Part shown: positions 37,039-44,265 of the stretch, in pieces
How the letters are laid out: each line of letters opens with the position of its first letter
Position numbering within the stretch: position 1 is the first letter of the stretch
Source: Streptomyces xanthii
GTDB taxonomy: Bacteria; Actinomycetota; Actinomycetes; Streptomycetales; Streptomycetaceae
DNA: 64,000 bases
NCBI RefSeq assembly: GCF_014621695.1
Contig: NZ_CP061281.1
Location: forward strand, 6,944,001-7,008,000
Reading direction: 5' to 3'
The notes under the pieces: model-generated
Databases searched by the model: none
Told to the model about the DNA's origin: nothing
What the model saw: the letters and a program-made list of their open reading frames with translations, nothing else
Position numbers and translations under genes: made by a program

Positions 37039-38127
37039 TCAGCTCACCACGGCCGCGCGCACGCACAGCACGTCCGGCAGATGCTCCGCCAGCTGCCGCC
37101 AGGTGTCGCCGCCGTCGGCGGACGCGTACACCTCCCCGTTCCGGTTCCCGAAGTAGACCCCCGCCGGGTCCGCGTCGTCCGTGCACAGGGCGTCGCGGAG
37201 CACCGTGCCGTAGTGGTCGCCCTGGGGGAGGCCGCGGTCCAGGGGCTCCCAGGTGCGGCCCGCGTCCTGGGTGCGGAAGACACGGCAGCGGCGGTCGGCG
37301 GGGACGCGGTCCGAGTCCGCGGTGATCGGGAAGACGTACGCCGTGTCGCCGCGGTGCGGATGCGCCGCCGCCGCGAAGCCGAACGTCGACGGCAGGCCCG
37401 CCCCGATGTCCGTCCACTTCGCGCCGCCGTCGTCGCTGCGGTACACGCCCCAGTGGTTCTGCAGGTACAGCCGGTCGGGGTCCGCCGCGTCCCGGGTCAC
37501 CTTGTGCACGCACTGGCCGAACTCCGGGTCGGGGTCCGGCAGGAACACCGCGCTCACTCCCGAGTTCGACGGAGTCCAGCTGGCCCCGCCGTCGGAGGTG
37601 CGGAAGACGCCGGCCGTGGACACCGCCACGGTCAGGGAGTCAGGATCACGGGCGTCGCTGAGGATCGTGTGCAGGCCCTCGCCGCCGCCTCCGGGCACCC
37701 ACTTCGAGCGGGTCGGGTGCTCCCACAGCGGGCGGCACAGCTCGAAGGACTCGCCCCGGTCCTCGGAGCGGTACAGCGCGGCGGGCTCGGTGCCCGCGTA
37801 GACGACGCCGGGCTCGGCGGCCGAGGGGTGCAGCTGCCAGACCCGCTCCAGCGAAGCGCCCGTGTCCTTGGGGAACTTGACCGCGGGTGCGGCCGGCTCG
37901 GTCCACGTACGGCCCAGGTCGTCGGAGTGGAACACGGACGGGCCCCAGTGCGCGCTGTCGCCGCCCGCGAGCAGCCGTGGTGTCGGCCCCCGGGTGTCGA
38001 TGGCGACCGCGTACACCGCCTGGGCGTTGAAGTACGGGCTCTCGTCGAACGTCCAGGCGCCGTCCGCGCCTCGGCGCCCCAGGAACAGCCCCTTGCGCGT
38101 GCCCACGGCCAGCAGCACATCGGTCAT
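37039..38127 (-). CDS. BNR/sialidase-like repeat beta-propeller protein
   Basis: A 362-residue cytoplasmic-looking propeller. BNR (Asp-box) repeats recur: VFHSDDLGRTWTEP, LYRSEDRGESFELC, VFRTSDGGASWTPS, VYRSDDGGAKWTDI, VFRTQDAGRTWEPL and VYASADGGDTWRQL. The first blade is DVLLAVGTRKGLFLGRR. Such proteins are often called exo-alpha-sialidase or glycosyl-hydrolase-like, but no sialidase catalytic set is evident, so no reaction is assigned. ATG 38127 has GGAGGTG upstream. A hairpin beyond its stop separates it from ade. Confidence 0.82.
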   Translation of the reverse strand: MTDVLLAVGTRKGLFLGRRGADGAWTFDESPYFNAQAVYAVAIDTRGPTPRLLAGGDSAHWGPSVFHSDDLGRTWTEPAAPAVKFPKDTGASLERVWQLHPSAAEPGVVYAGTEPAALYRSEDRGESFELCRPLWEHPTRSKWVPGGGGEGLHTILSDARDPDSLTVAVSTAGVFRTSDGGASWTPSNSGVSAVFLPDPDPEFGQCVHKVTRDAADPDRLYLQNHWGVYRSDDGGAKWTDIGAGLPSTFGFAAAAHPHRGDTAYVFPITADSDRVPADRRCRVFRTQDAGRTWEPLDRGLPQGDHYGTVLRDALCTDDADPAGVYFGNRNGEVYASADGGDTWRQLAEHLPDVLCVRAAVVS

Positions 38128-38175
38128 GCCGAACACCTCCGAAACGTCGTTGTCTCCAGGTATCGGCCAGTCTGC

Positions 38176-38210
38176 ACCCCCGCACTGACAATCACCGTCG
38201 GTGCGGGGGT
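38176..38210 (-). terminator. Terminator after the flavohemoglobin gene
   Basis: ACCCCCGCAC (38176-38185) and GTGCGGGGGT (38201-38210), a perfect 10-bp stem with a 15-nt loop, 21 bp past the hmp stop. Confidence 0.75.
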
Positions 38211-38230
38211 CCGCGCAGGTCACACGGGTG

Positions 38231-39421
38231 TCAGGCGGCGGCGAGCCACAGGTCGGGGCCGAACACCTCGTAGTGGATGTCGGCTGCCGCGACGCCCTTG
38301 CCGAGCAGCTGCTCGCGCGCGGCGCGCATGAAGGGGAGCGGGCCGCACAGGTACGCGCGCGTGCCGGGCGCGACGGTCACGTCCGTGAGGTCCATCAGGC
38401 CCGTGCGGTGGCCGGCGCCGGCCTGCTCGTACCAGAAGTGGGCGGTGCCACCGGCGAGCTTCGCGGTGAGCGACTCGTGATCGGCGCGCAGGGCGTGGGT
38501 CTCGGGGGAGCGGTCGGCGTGCAGGACCGTCACCGGGCCCTCGTGGCCCGAGCCCGCCAGCTCGTCGAGCATCGCCAGCATCGGGGTACAGCCGATCCCG
38601 GCGGAGGCGAGCAGCAGGGGAGCACCGTCGGCCTCCAGGAGCAGGTCGCCGTAGGGGGCGGAGACACGCAGCCGGTCACCGGCGCGCACGTGCGCGTGCA
38701 GGTGCCGCGAGACCTCACCGTCCGGGGTGCCCCCGGCGCCGAGAACGCGCTTGACCGCGATGGACCGGGTCGTTCCGGAGGGGGCGCCGGTGAGGCTGTA
38801 CTGGCGTATCTGCCGTGCGCCGTCGGCCAGTTCGACCTGGACGGACACGTACTGGCCGGCCCGGAACGCGGGCGCGGGGCCGCCGTCGGCCGGGCGCAGC
38901 AGGAAGGAGGCGACGTCCGCGGTGTCGTCGGTGCGGGACACCACCTCCCACTCACGCCACACGTCGCCGGCCACGACGCCCTGCCCGTCGTAGAGCCGCT
39001 TCTCGATCGCGATCAGCGCGTTGGCCATCAGCCAGTAGACCTCGTCCCAGGCCCGGGCGACCTCGGGCGTGACGGCGTCGCCGAGCACCTCGGCGATCGC
39101 CGCGAACAGGTGCTCGTGCACGACCGGGTACTGCTCGGGGAGGACGCCGAGCGAGGCGTGCTTGTGGGCGATGCGGTCGAGCATGACGTCGGGCCGCTCG
39201 TCGGGGTGGTCCACCAGACGGGTCGCGAAGGCCGCGATCGATCCGGCGAGGGCCTGACGCTGGCTGCCGGCCGCCTGGTTGCCGCGGTTGAACAGGTCGC
39301 GCAGCAGCTCGGGGTGGGCGGCGAACAGCTTCTCGTAGAAGAGCCCGGTGATCTCCTCGATGGCCGCGCCGACGGCGGGAAGGGTGGCGCGGACTACGGC
39401 GGCCGAGGATTCGGTGAGCAT
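38231..39421 (-). CDS. hmp: Flavohemoglobin, nitric oxide dioxygenase
   Basis: A 396-residue Hmp that oxidises NO to nitrate with O2 and NAD(P)H. The globin domain (1-140) shows LFYEKLFAAHPELLRDLFNRGNQ and a proximal His in IAHKHASLGV or QYPVVHEHLF. The FAD domain has RAGQYVSVQV and RQYSLTG (RxYS). The NAD domain has LLLASAGIGCTPMLAML and LCGPLPFM, ending YEVFGPDLW. ATG 39421 is preceded by AAGGAGATCC. The adjacent rrf2-type nsrR and matching operator sequences upstream of both genes point to NO-controlled expression. Confidence 0.94.
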   Translation of the reverse strand: MLTESSAAVVRATLPAVGAAIEEITGLFYEKLFAAHPELLRDLFNRGNQAAGSQRQALAGSIAAFATRLVDHPDERPDVMLDRIAHKHASLGVLPEQYPVVHEHLFAAIAEVLGDAVTPEVARAWDEVYWLMANALIAIEKRLYDGQGVVAGDVWREWEVVSRTDDTADVASFLLRPADGGPAPAFRAGQYVSVQVELADGARQIRQYSLTGAPSGTTRSIAVKRVLGAGGTPDGEVSRHLHAHVRAGDRLRVSAPYGDLLLEADGAPLLLASAGIGCTPMLAMLDELAGSGHEGPVTVLHADRSPETHALRADHESLTAKLAGGTAHFWYEQAGAGHRTGLMDLTDVTVAPGTRAYLCGPLPFMRAAREQLLGKGVAAADIHYEVFGPDLWLAAA

Positions 39422-39431
39422 CTGCGGATCT

Positions 39432-39463
39432 CCTTAATTGGTATTTCAGATTCGTATTTAAGG
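39432..39463. promoter_or_regulatory. NsrR-type operator upstream of hmp
   Basis: On the minus strand this reads CCTTAAATACG, ATCTGAAATACC, AATTAAGG in succession, with outer CCTTAA/TTAAGG arms. The ATCTGAAA-x2-C-x-AATTAAGG part recurs upstream of nsrR at 39993-40012. Confidence 0.65.
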
Positions 39464-39525
39464 TCACACGGAACGTGGTGCCGGTGACCAGCGGTCTTTC
39501 GGTTGCGGGGTGAGTGGGGGGAGGG

Positions 39526-39969
39526 TCAGTCCGCGCCGCGCGTGGGCGACAGGGACAGGAGCAGCGGGCCGGTCGGCGCCTCGACGAGCTCGGCGAGGGT
39601 CAGCGGGTCGAGCGAGGCGAAGAACGCCTCCTGCGCCTCGCGCAGCGCACCTCGCAGGCGGCACGCGGCGCGCAGCGGGCACGGTGTGCTTCCCTCGCAG
39701 TCCACGACGTCACCGGGCCCCTCCAGGTCCCGGACGAGGGCGCCGACGGAGGCCGTGCGTCCCGCCGGGGTGAGGGCGAGTCCGCCGCCCCGGCCGCGTC
39801 GGGCCTCGACGAGCCCCATGTGCTGCAGCTTCGCGACGACCTTCGCGGTGTGGGTGTACGGCACGTCCATCGTGGCCGCGACCTCGCGCGTGGTGGGCAG
39901 GCCTTCCTGCTCGACCGCGAGGCGCATCAGTACGCGCAGTGCCAGATCCGTGAAGCGTGTCAGCCGCAT
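39526..39969 (-). CDS. nsrR: Rrf2 family NO-sensing repressor, NsrR
   Basis: A 147-residue winged-helix iron-sulfur regulator. The reader helix is TTREVAATMDVPYTHTAKVVAKL; the wing is RRGRGGGLAL. The cluster loop holds Cys91, Cys97 and Cys103, spaced C-x5-C-x5-C, and Asp8 is present; Streptomyces coelicolor NsrR is remembered to bind 4Fe-4S through Cys93, Cys99, Cys105 and Asp8. It would repress hmp until NO destroys the cluster. ATG 39969 is preceded 15-43 bp by an operator-like sequence matching that of hmp, so it also controls itself. Confidence 0.92.
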   Translation of the reverse strand: MRLTRFTDLALRVLMRLAVEQEGLPTTREVAATMDVPYTHTAKVVAKLQHMGLVEARRGRGGGLALTPAGRTASVGALVRDLEGPGDVVDCEGSTPCPLRAACRLRGALREAQEAFFASLDPLTLAELVEAPTGPLLLSLSPTRGAD

Positions 39970-39983
39970 GACCGCACGCTACG

Positions 39984-40012
39984 AATACTTGCATCTGAAA
40001 GGCAAATTAAGG
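39984..40012. promoter_or_regulatory. NsrR-type operator upstream of nsrR
   Basis: AATACTTGCATCTGAAAGGC then AAATTAAGG. It shares ATCTGAAA-x2-C-x-AATTAAGG with the hmp upstream region but in the opposite orientation relative to the gene. Confidence 0.65.
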
Positions 40013-40026
40013 CGCTGAGGAATGCG

Positions 40027-40061
40027 TCACGCCCCCGGCGCGGTCTGCGCGGGGGGCGTGA
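40027..40061 (-). terminator. Terminator after the OYE gene
   Basis: TCACGCCCCC (40027-40036) pairs with GGGGGCGTGA (40052-40061); an inner GCGC/GCGC extends it. It lies 26 bp past the stop and isolates nsrR from read-through. Confidence 0.75.
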
Positions 40062-40086
40062 GGAGACGGGGCTCGGGGCGTGGAGC

Positions 40087-41169
40087 TCAGACGGAGCGGA
40101 GGTACTGGTTCGGGACGTGCGCGTCCGCGCCCAGCTCGCGCGCCGCGTGGCGGGCGAACGACGGGTCGCGCAGCAGCTCGCGGCCGATCAGGACCGCGTC
40201 CGCCTCGCCGTTGGCGATGATCTTCTCGGCCTGCTCGGCGTCGGTGATCATGCCGACCGCGGCGGCCGGCACCTTGGCCTCGTTGCGCACGCGCGCCGCG
40301 AACGGCACCTGGTAGCCGGGGCCGGCCTCGATGCGGACGCCCGCCGCGTTCCCCCCGGTGGAGACGTCGATCAGGTCCACCCCGTGGGCCTGGAGCTCCG
40401 CGGTGAAGCGCACGGTGTCGTCGGCGGTCCAGCCCTTGCCGTCCTCCAGCCAGTCGGTGGCGGAGATCCGGAAGAACAGCGGCAGCTCATCGGGCCACAC
40501 GGCGCGCACCGCGTCCACGACCTCCAGGGCGAAGCGGGTGCGGTTCTCGTAGGAGCCGCCGTACTCGTCCGTGCGGTGGTTCGAGTGCGGGGACAGGAAC
40601 TGGCCGATCAGATAGCCGTGCGCCCCGTGCAGCTCGACGACCTCGAACCCGGCGTCCAGCGCGCGCCGCGCGCCGTCCGCGAACTGCCGGACGGTCTCCC
40701 GGATCTCCTCGACCGTGAGCTCGGTCGGCACCGGGTGCTTCGCGTCGAAGGCGACGGCGCTCGGCGCGACGGGCTGCCAGCCGTGACCCTCGGGGCCGAC
40801 CGGCGCGCCGCCCACCCACGGGCGCTCGGTGGACGCCTTGCGTCCGGCGTGCCCGATCTGGATGCCCGCCACCGTGCCCTGCGACTTCAGGAACGCCGTG
40901 ATCCGGCGGAAGGCCGCGACCTGCTCGTCGTTCCAGATCCCGAGGTCGTACGGGGAGATCCGGCCCTCGGGGCTGACTGCGGTCGCCTCGACGATGATCA
41001 GGCCCGTGCCACCCGCCGCGCGGGCGCCGTAGTGCTGGAAGTGCCAGTCCGTGGGGGCGCCGGTCAGCGGGCCCTCGGGGGCGGCGCTGTACTGGCACAT
41101 CGGCGGCATCCAGACCCGGTTCGGGACAGTGACGGACCGCAGGGTGTAGGGCTCGAACAGCGCGCTCAC
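40087..41169 (-). CDS. Old yellow enzyme, YqjM-like ene-reductase
   Basis: A 360-residue FMN enzyme of the thermophilic-like OYE branch. Cys25 and Tyr27 in MPPMCQYSA match the redox-tuning Cys26/Tyr28 of YqjM. QIGHAGRKAS near 104, the catalytic pair His181/His184 in ELHGAHGYLIGQFLSP, and the FMN phosphate loops near 300-330 are all present. It reduces alpha,beta-unsaturated carbonyls, quinones or nitro compounds. The start is GTG 41169. The divergent ArsR-type gene and two near-identical operators in the gap imply that it is induced by thiol-reactive electrophiles, as in the CyeR/Cye1 pair of Corynebacterium. Confidence 0.9.
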   Translation of the reverse strand: MSALFEPYTLRSVTVPNRVWMPPMCQYSAAPEGPLTGAPTDWHFQHYGARAAGGTGLIIVEATAVSPEGRISPYDLGIWNDEQVAAFRRITAFLKSQGTVAGIQIGHAGRKASTERPWVGGAPVGPEGHGWQPVAPSAVAFDAKHPVPTELTVEEIRETVRQFADGARRALDAGFEVVELHGAHGYLIGQFLSPHSNHRTDEYGGSYENRTRFALEVVDAVRAVWPDELPLFFRISATDWLEDGKGWTADDTVRFTAELQAHGVDLIDVSTGGNAAGVRIEAGPGYQVPFAARVRNEAKVPAAAVGMITDAEQAEKIIANGEADAVLIGRELLRDPSFARHAARELGADAHVPNQYLRSV

Positions 41170-41246
41170 GGGGACTCCATTCGGTACGGGCTGGTCGCGA
41201 AGGCTCGTCGGTACGGGCCCTCAGGCTCGGCTCGCACCCAGGCTCG

Positions 41247-41296
41247 TACGATAACCATCGTAGTACGGGAACTGTCAAACTACGAGAAGTCTCGTA
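41247..41296. promoter_or_regulatory. Twin ArsR-type operators
   Basis: TACGAT-aacc-ATCGTA (41247-41262) and TACGAG-aagt-CTCGTA (41281-41296) are perfect dyads sharing TACGA-N6-TCGTA, 34 bp centre to centre, between the divergent OYE and arsR genes. Confidence 0.75.
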
Positions 41297-41384
41297 CAAT
41301 GAGGCCGGAGCGTCGGTCCGTACGCGCGTCGGGGACGACCGCGGGTGCGGGGCGAACGAGCCGCACAGACAGGGGAGTCGTCCA

Positions 41385-41744
41385 ATGAGCACCGCAGCAC
41401 CGCAGGCCGCAGGCGGCCGTGCCCTCGCGCACCCCGCGCGCGAGGAGATCCGGCTGGAGGGCGTCCTGCACGCGCTGTCGGACCCGATGCGGCTCGCGAT
41501 CGTGCGGGAGATGGCGGCGGCCGAGACCGCGCTGTCCTGCTCGGCCTTCGCGCTGCCCGTCACCAAGTCCACGTCCACGCACCACTTCCGGGTGCTGCGC
41601 GAGGCCGGCGTCATCGAGCAGGTCTACCGGGGGACGGCGAAGCTCAACGGGCTGCGCCGGGGCGACCTCGACGTCCTGTTCCCCGGCCTCCTCGACAGCG
41701 TTCTCGACGCGGCGGGCCGTCAGGCGGACCGGCTCGGGGAGTAG
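41385..41744 (+). CDS. ArsR family winged-helix regulator
   Basis: A 119-residue HTH_20-type ArsR protein. ALSDPMRLAIVREMA is helix 1-2 and KSTSTHHFRVLREAGVIEQ is the recognition helix, followed by the wing. It lacks the ELCVCDL arsenic site; only Cys52 (ALSCSAF) is positioned like the redox cysteines of CyeR, so it may sense electrophiles or oxidants. ATG 41385 has AGGGGAG upstream. It faces the OYE gene across twin TACGA-N6-TCGTA sites. Its last 28 bases are the first copy of a tandem repeat. Confidence 0.87.
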   Translation: MSTAAPQAAGGRALAHPAREEIRLEGVLHALSDPMRLAIVREMAAAETALSCSAFALPVTKSTSTHHFRVLREAGVIEQVYRGTAKLNGLRRGDLDVLFPGLLDSVLDAAGRQADRLGE

Positions 41745-41800
41745 CCGTCAGGCGGGCCGGACCGGGAGGTGGGCGTCAGGCGGGCCGGGCCGGGGAGCGG
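41717..41800 (+). repeat. Three tandem 28-bp units overlapping the arsR 3' end
   Basis: Units 41717-41744, 41745-41772 and 41773-41800 share (c/g)CGTCAGGCGG-x-CCGG-x-CCGGG. The first unit encodes the end of arsR including its TAG; the others run toward the convergent fpr stop. Confidence 0.75.
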
Positions 41801-41819
41801 GCGCCGCCCGCGTTCCGCG

Positions 41820-43160
41820 TCACGTTCCGTGGGCCGCGTTCAGCAGCCCCGTCCAGTCGGGGATCTTGACGGTGCCGCGGCCCAGCGTGCGCCCGAGGTC
41901 CGTCTCGGCCCGCTCGATCGCCTGCCAGCCCGCCCAGTCGACCGGATGCAGTCCGGCGGCGAGCAGCCCGTCCAGCGGGTCGCCGGGCAGGGGGCGCCCG
42001 ACCAGGGCCGGAGCGTCCGCGAGCAGGGACGTCACCGTTTCCTTCGCGCACGGCCGGTTCGTGCCGATGACCCCGGTGGGCCCGCGCTTGATCCATCCCG
42101 CCACGTACTCGCCCGGCGCCGGCCGGCCCCCGCGCAGGACCCGGCCCCCGGCGTGCGGCACCGTGCCCCGCACGGGGTCGAACGGCAGCCCGTCCGGCGG
42201 CATCCCGCGATAGCCCACCGAGCGCAGCACGAGCTGCGCCGGGATCTCCTCGTACGTCCCCGTGCCCCGGACCATGCCGTCCGCCTCCGGCCGGGTCCGC
42301 TCGAACCGGACGCCCGCGACCCGGCCGTCCCGCCCGGTGATCTCCTCGGGGCGCAGGAAGAACCGAAGGTGGATCCGCCGGCCCGCCCCCGTGCTCGCCC
42401 GGGCCGCCCACTCGCGCAGCGCCTCGATGTTGCGCCGGACGGCGGCGGGCTGCGCGGACGGGTCCGCGTACGCGGGGTCCAGCGCCAACTCCCGCTCGTC
42501 CACGACCACTTCCGTGTCCGGCAGCGTCCCCAGCTCGCGCAGTTCCTTCGTGGTGAAGCGGGCCTGGGACGGGCCCCGCCGCCCCACCATGAACACGTCC
42601 CGCACCTCGCTCGCGGCCAGCGCGCCCAGCGGTTCCTGCGGCATGTCGGTGGGCGACAGCTCCGCCAGGCCGCGCGCGAGCATCCGGGTCACGTCGACCG
42701 CCACGTTCCCGACGCCGATCGTCACGGCCGCGCGCACGTCCCGTACGAAACCGGAATCCCAGGCGTCCGGGTGCGCGCTGTACCAGGCCACGAAGTCCGT
42801 CGCCGACCAGCTGCCGGGCAGATCCTCGCCCGGCACCCCGAGCCGGCGCGCGGACGCCGCGCCCACGCAGTACACGACCCCGTGATACAGCTCGAGGAGC
42901 CGCTCCGGCGGCAGCGCGGGGCCCACCTCGACGCCGCCGAGGAACCGCACGTGCTCGTCCTCGAGCACCGAACGCAGGTTGTTCTGCAGCGACTTGATCT
43001 TCTCGTGGTCGGGCGCGACCCCGTAGCGCACGAGACCGTACGGGCACGGCAGCCGGTCCAGTACGTCCACCCGGACCCCGGGCACGATGTCCTGCCGCAC
43101 CAGGCTCTGGGCGGTGTAGACCCCGCTGGGCCCCGATCCGACAACGGCGAAGTGCGGCAC
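41820..43160 (-). CDS. FprA-type ferredoxin/adrenodoxin-like NADP reductase
   Basis: A 446-residue two-dinucleotide-domain flavoprotein. The FAD motif is FAVVGSGPSGVYTAQSLV at 4-21; CPYGLVRYGVAPDHEKIKSLQ near 39-59 is the conserved adrenodoxin-reductase stretch. The NADP motif is IGVGNVAVDVTRMLARG near 148 with the Arg pair VGRRGPSQARFT. It moves electrons from NADPH to a ferredoxin that feeds P450s or other acceptors. ATG 43160 begins at the FAD strand as in the family. A structured GC-rich element lies about 130-230 bp upstream. No ferredoxin or P450 is adjacent. Confidence 0.92.
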   Translation of the reverse strand: MPHFAVVGSGPSGVYTAQSLVRQDIVPGVRVDVLDRLPCPYGLVRYGVAPDHEKIKSLQNNLRSVLEDEHVRFLGGVEVGPALPPERLLELYHGVVYCVGAASARRLGVPGEDLPGSWSATDFVAWYSAHPDAWDSGFVRDVRAAVTIGVGNVAVDVTRMLARGLAELSPTDMPQEPLGALAASEVRDVFMVGRRGPSQARFTTKELRELGTLPDTEVVVDERELALDPAYADPSAQPAAVRRNIEALREWAARASTGAGRRIHLRFFLRPEEITGRDGRVAGVRFERTRPEADGMVRGTGTYEEIPAQLVLRSVGYRGMPPDGLPFDPVRGTVPHAGGRVLRGGRPAPGEYVAGWIKRGPTGVIGTNRPCAKETVTSLLADAPALVGRPLPGDPLDGLLAAGLHPVDWAGWQAIERAETDLGRTLGRGTVKIPDWTGLLNAAHGT

Positions 43161-43516
43161 GTGCGGCTCCTTCCGCTGGTGCGCTGCTCCCTCTCAGCAT
43201 GGCACCGCGAGCCGCGCCGGGGGAGTACGCCGACACCCTTGCGCGCTCCGGCGGGCGCGTGCCGCACGGGGCGCCGATACGCATAGAGCCCCGCGGCACC
43301 TGCGGTGAGCGGTCCGCCGCCAGAGGCGGCGTCCGGCCGCCCTTGGGCGGCAGGCCGGTGCCTGCGGCGACGCCCGGCGCAGGTGCCGCGGGTCCGTGGC
43401 AGGCCGGAGTGCCAGGCCGGGGCCCGTGAGGCAGGTCCCCGCCACGGCCGCGGCCGCGGTGCGCCCGGCTCACCCGCCGGCCCCGCTCGCGGCGCGCCCG
43501 TCGGCCCCGCCCTAGG
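43161..43516. other. 356-bp gene-free gap with a nested inverted-repeat structure (43290-43392)
   Basis: No plausible gene was found. A perfect 15-bp inverted repeat, CCCGCGGCACCTGCG (43290-43304) with its complement at 43378-43392, encloses 73 nt containing two further perfect hairpins: CGCCGCC-aga-GGCGGCG (43315-43331) and GCCGCCC-tt-GGGCGGC (43336-43351). A weaker GCCGG/CCGGC pair (43354-43378) makes a multibranch fold possible. It could be a structured RNA, a long leader of the fpr mRNA, or a mobile-palindrome remnant. Confidence 0.6.
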
Positions 43517-44191
43517 TCACATCCTCCGCATCCGCTCGATCTCGGAGGTCTGCTGGGCGATCACGTCGTCCGCCATCTCCTCGATCTGGACGTTGTTGCC
43601 GTCGCCCTTCACCTCCGTGGCCATGGTCACCGCTCCCTGGTGGTGGGTGATCATCAGTTTCAGGAAGAGGGAGTCGAAGGCCTTGCCGCGGGCCGCGCGG
43701 AGCTGCTTCAGCTGGGCCCCCGTCGCCATGCCGGGCATCGCGTCGTGCGCGTGGTGACCGGACGGCGCCTCCTCGCGGCCGTGCTGTTTCAGCCAGCCGC
43801 GCATCGTCTCGATCTCCGGGCCCTGCGCCGCGGTGATGCGCTCCGCGAGACGCTTGACCTTCGTGGACTCGGCCTGTTTCGACGCCAGTTCGGTCATCTC
43901 CAGGGCCTGCGCGTGATGCTGGATCATCATCTGCGCGTACGAGACGTCGGCCGAGTTGGGGGTGTCGTCGGGGCCGCGGGCCTCCGCGTCCTTCGCGGAC
44001 AGGGTCTCCGCCGCCTCGCCCGGCTTGCCCGGCGCGATGACCGAAGGCCCGGTGGAGGCGGGGGAGTTGGCCTTGTCCGACCCTCCGGGGTCGCCCGCGT
44101 CGCATCCGGCCAGGGCGAGCGCCAGTGCCGCGACCAACGTGGGAACAGCCAGTTTCATGACGAGCTTGTTGCCATCTGTTGATCTGTGCAT
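43517..44191 (-). CDS. DUF305 lipoprotein
   Basis: A secreted ferritin-like DUF305 protein of about 224 residues. A short basic start leads to a lipoprotein signal (VPTLVAALALALAGC), so Cys30 of this start would be lipidated. Two helical hairpins carry MMIQHHAQALEM near 105 and MITHHQGAVTM near 195, the paired His-His motifs of the domain, and a Met/His-rich linker (HHAHDAMPGM) suggests copper or other metal binding. ATG 44191 fits a leaderless transcript: TATCGT lies just upstream. ATG 44158 is an alternative. It is divergent from the LVIVD gene across a perfect palindrome. Confidence 0.85.
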   Translation of the reverse strand: MHRSTDGNKLVMKLAVPTLVAALALALAGCDAGDPGGSDKANSPASTGPSVIAPGKPGEAAETLSAKDAEARGPDDTPNSADVSYAQMMIQHHAQALEMTELASKQAESTKVKRLAERITAAQGPEIETMRGWLKQHGREEAPSGHHAHDAMPGMATGAQLKQLRAARGKAFDSLFLKLMITHHQGAVTMATEVKGDGNNVQIEEMADDVIAQQTSEIERMRRM

Positions 44192-44211
44192 GAGGAAGAC
44201 GATACTCGGGG

Positions 44212-44234
44212 GATCCGTGAACTGTTCACGGATC
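44212..44234. promoter_or_regulatory. 23-bp perfect palindrome between DUF305 and LVIVD genes
   Basis: GATCCGTGAA (44212-44221), CTG, TTCACGGATC (44225-44234). It overlaps the putative -35 region of the DUF305 gene and ends 31 bp before the LVIVD start, so one regulator could control both. Confidence 0.7.
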
Positions 44235-44265
44235 GATGACGTCACCGTCAACCAGGGAGACCACA

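Noticed and set aside
43305..43757. Plus-strand open frame across the gap at 43.3 kb
   Set aside because: It is low complexity and runs antisense into the DUF305 coding region; the hairpin structure explains the GC pattern better.
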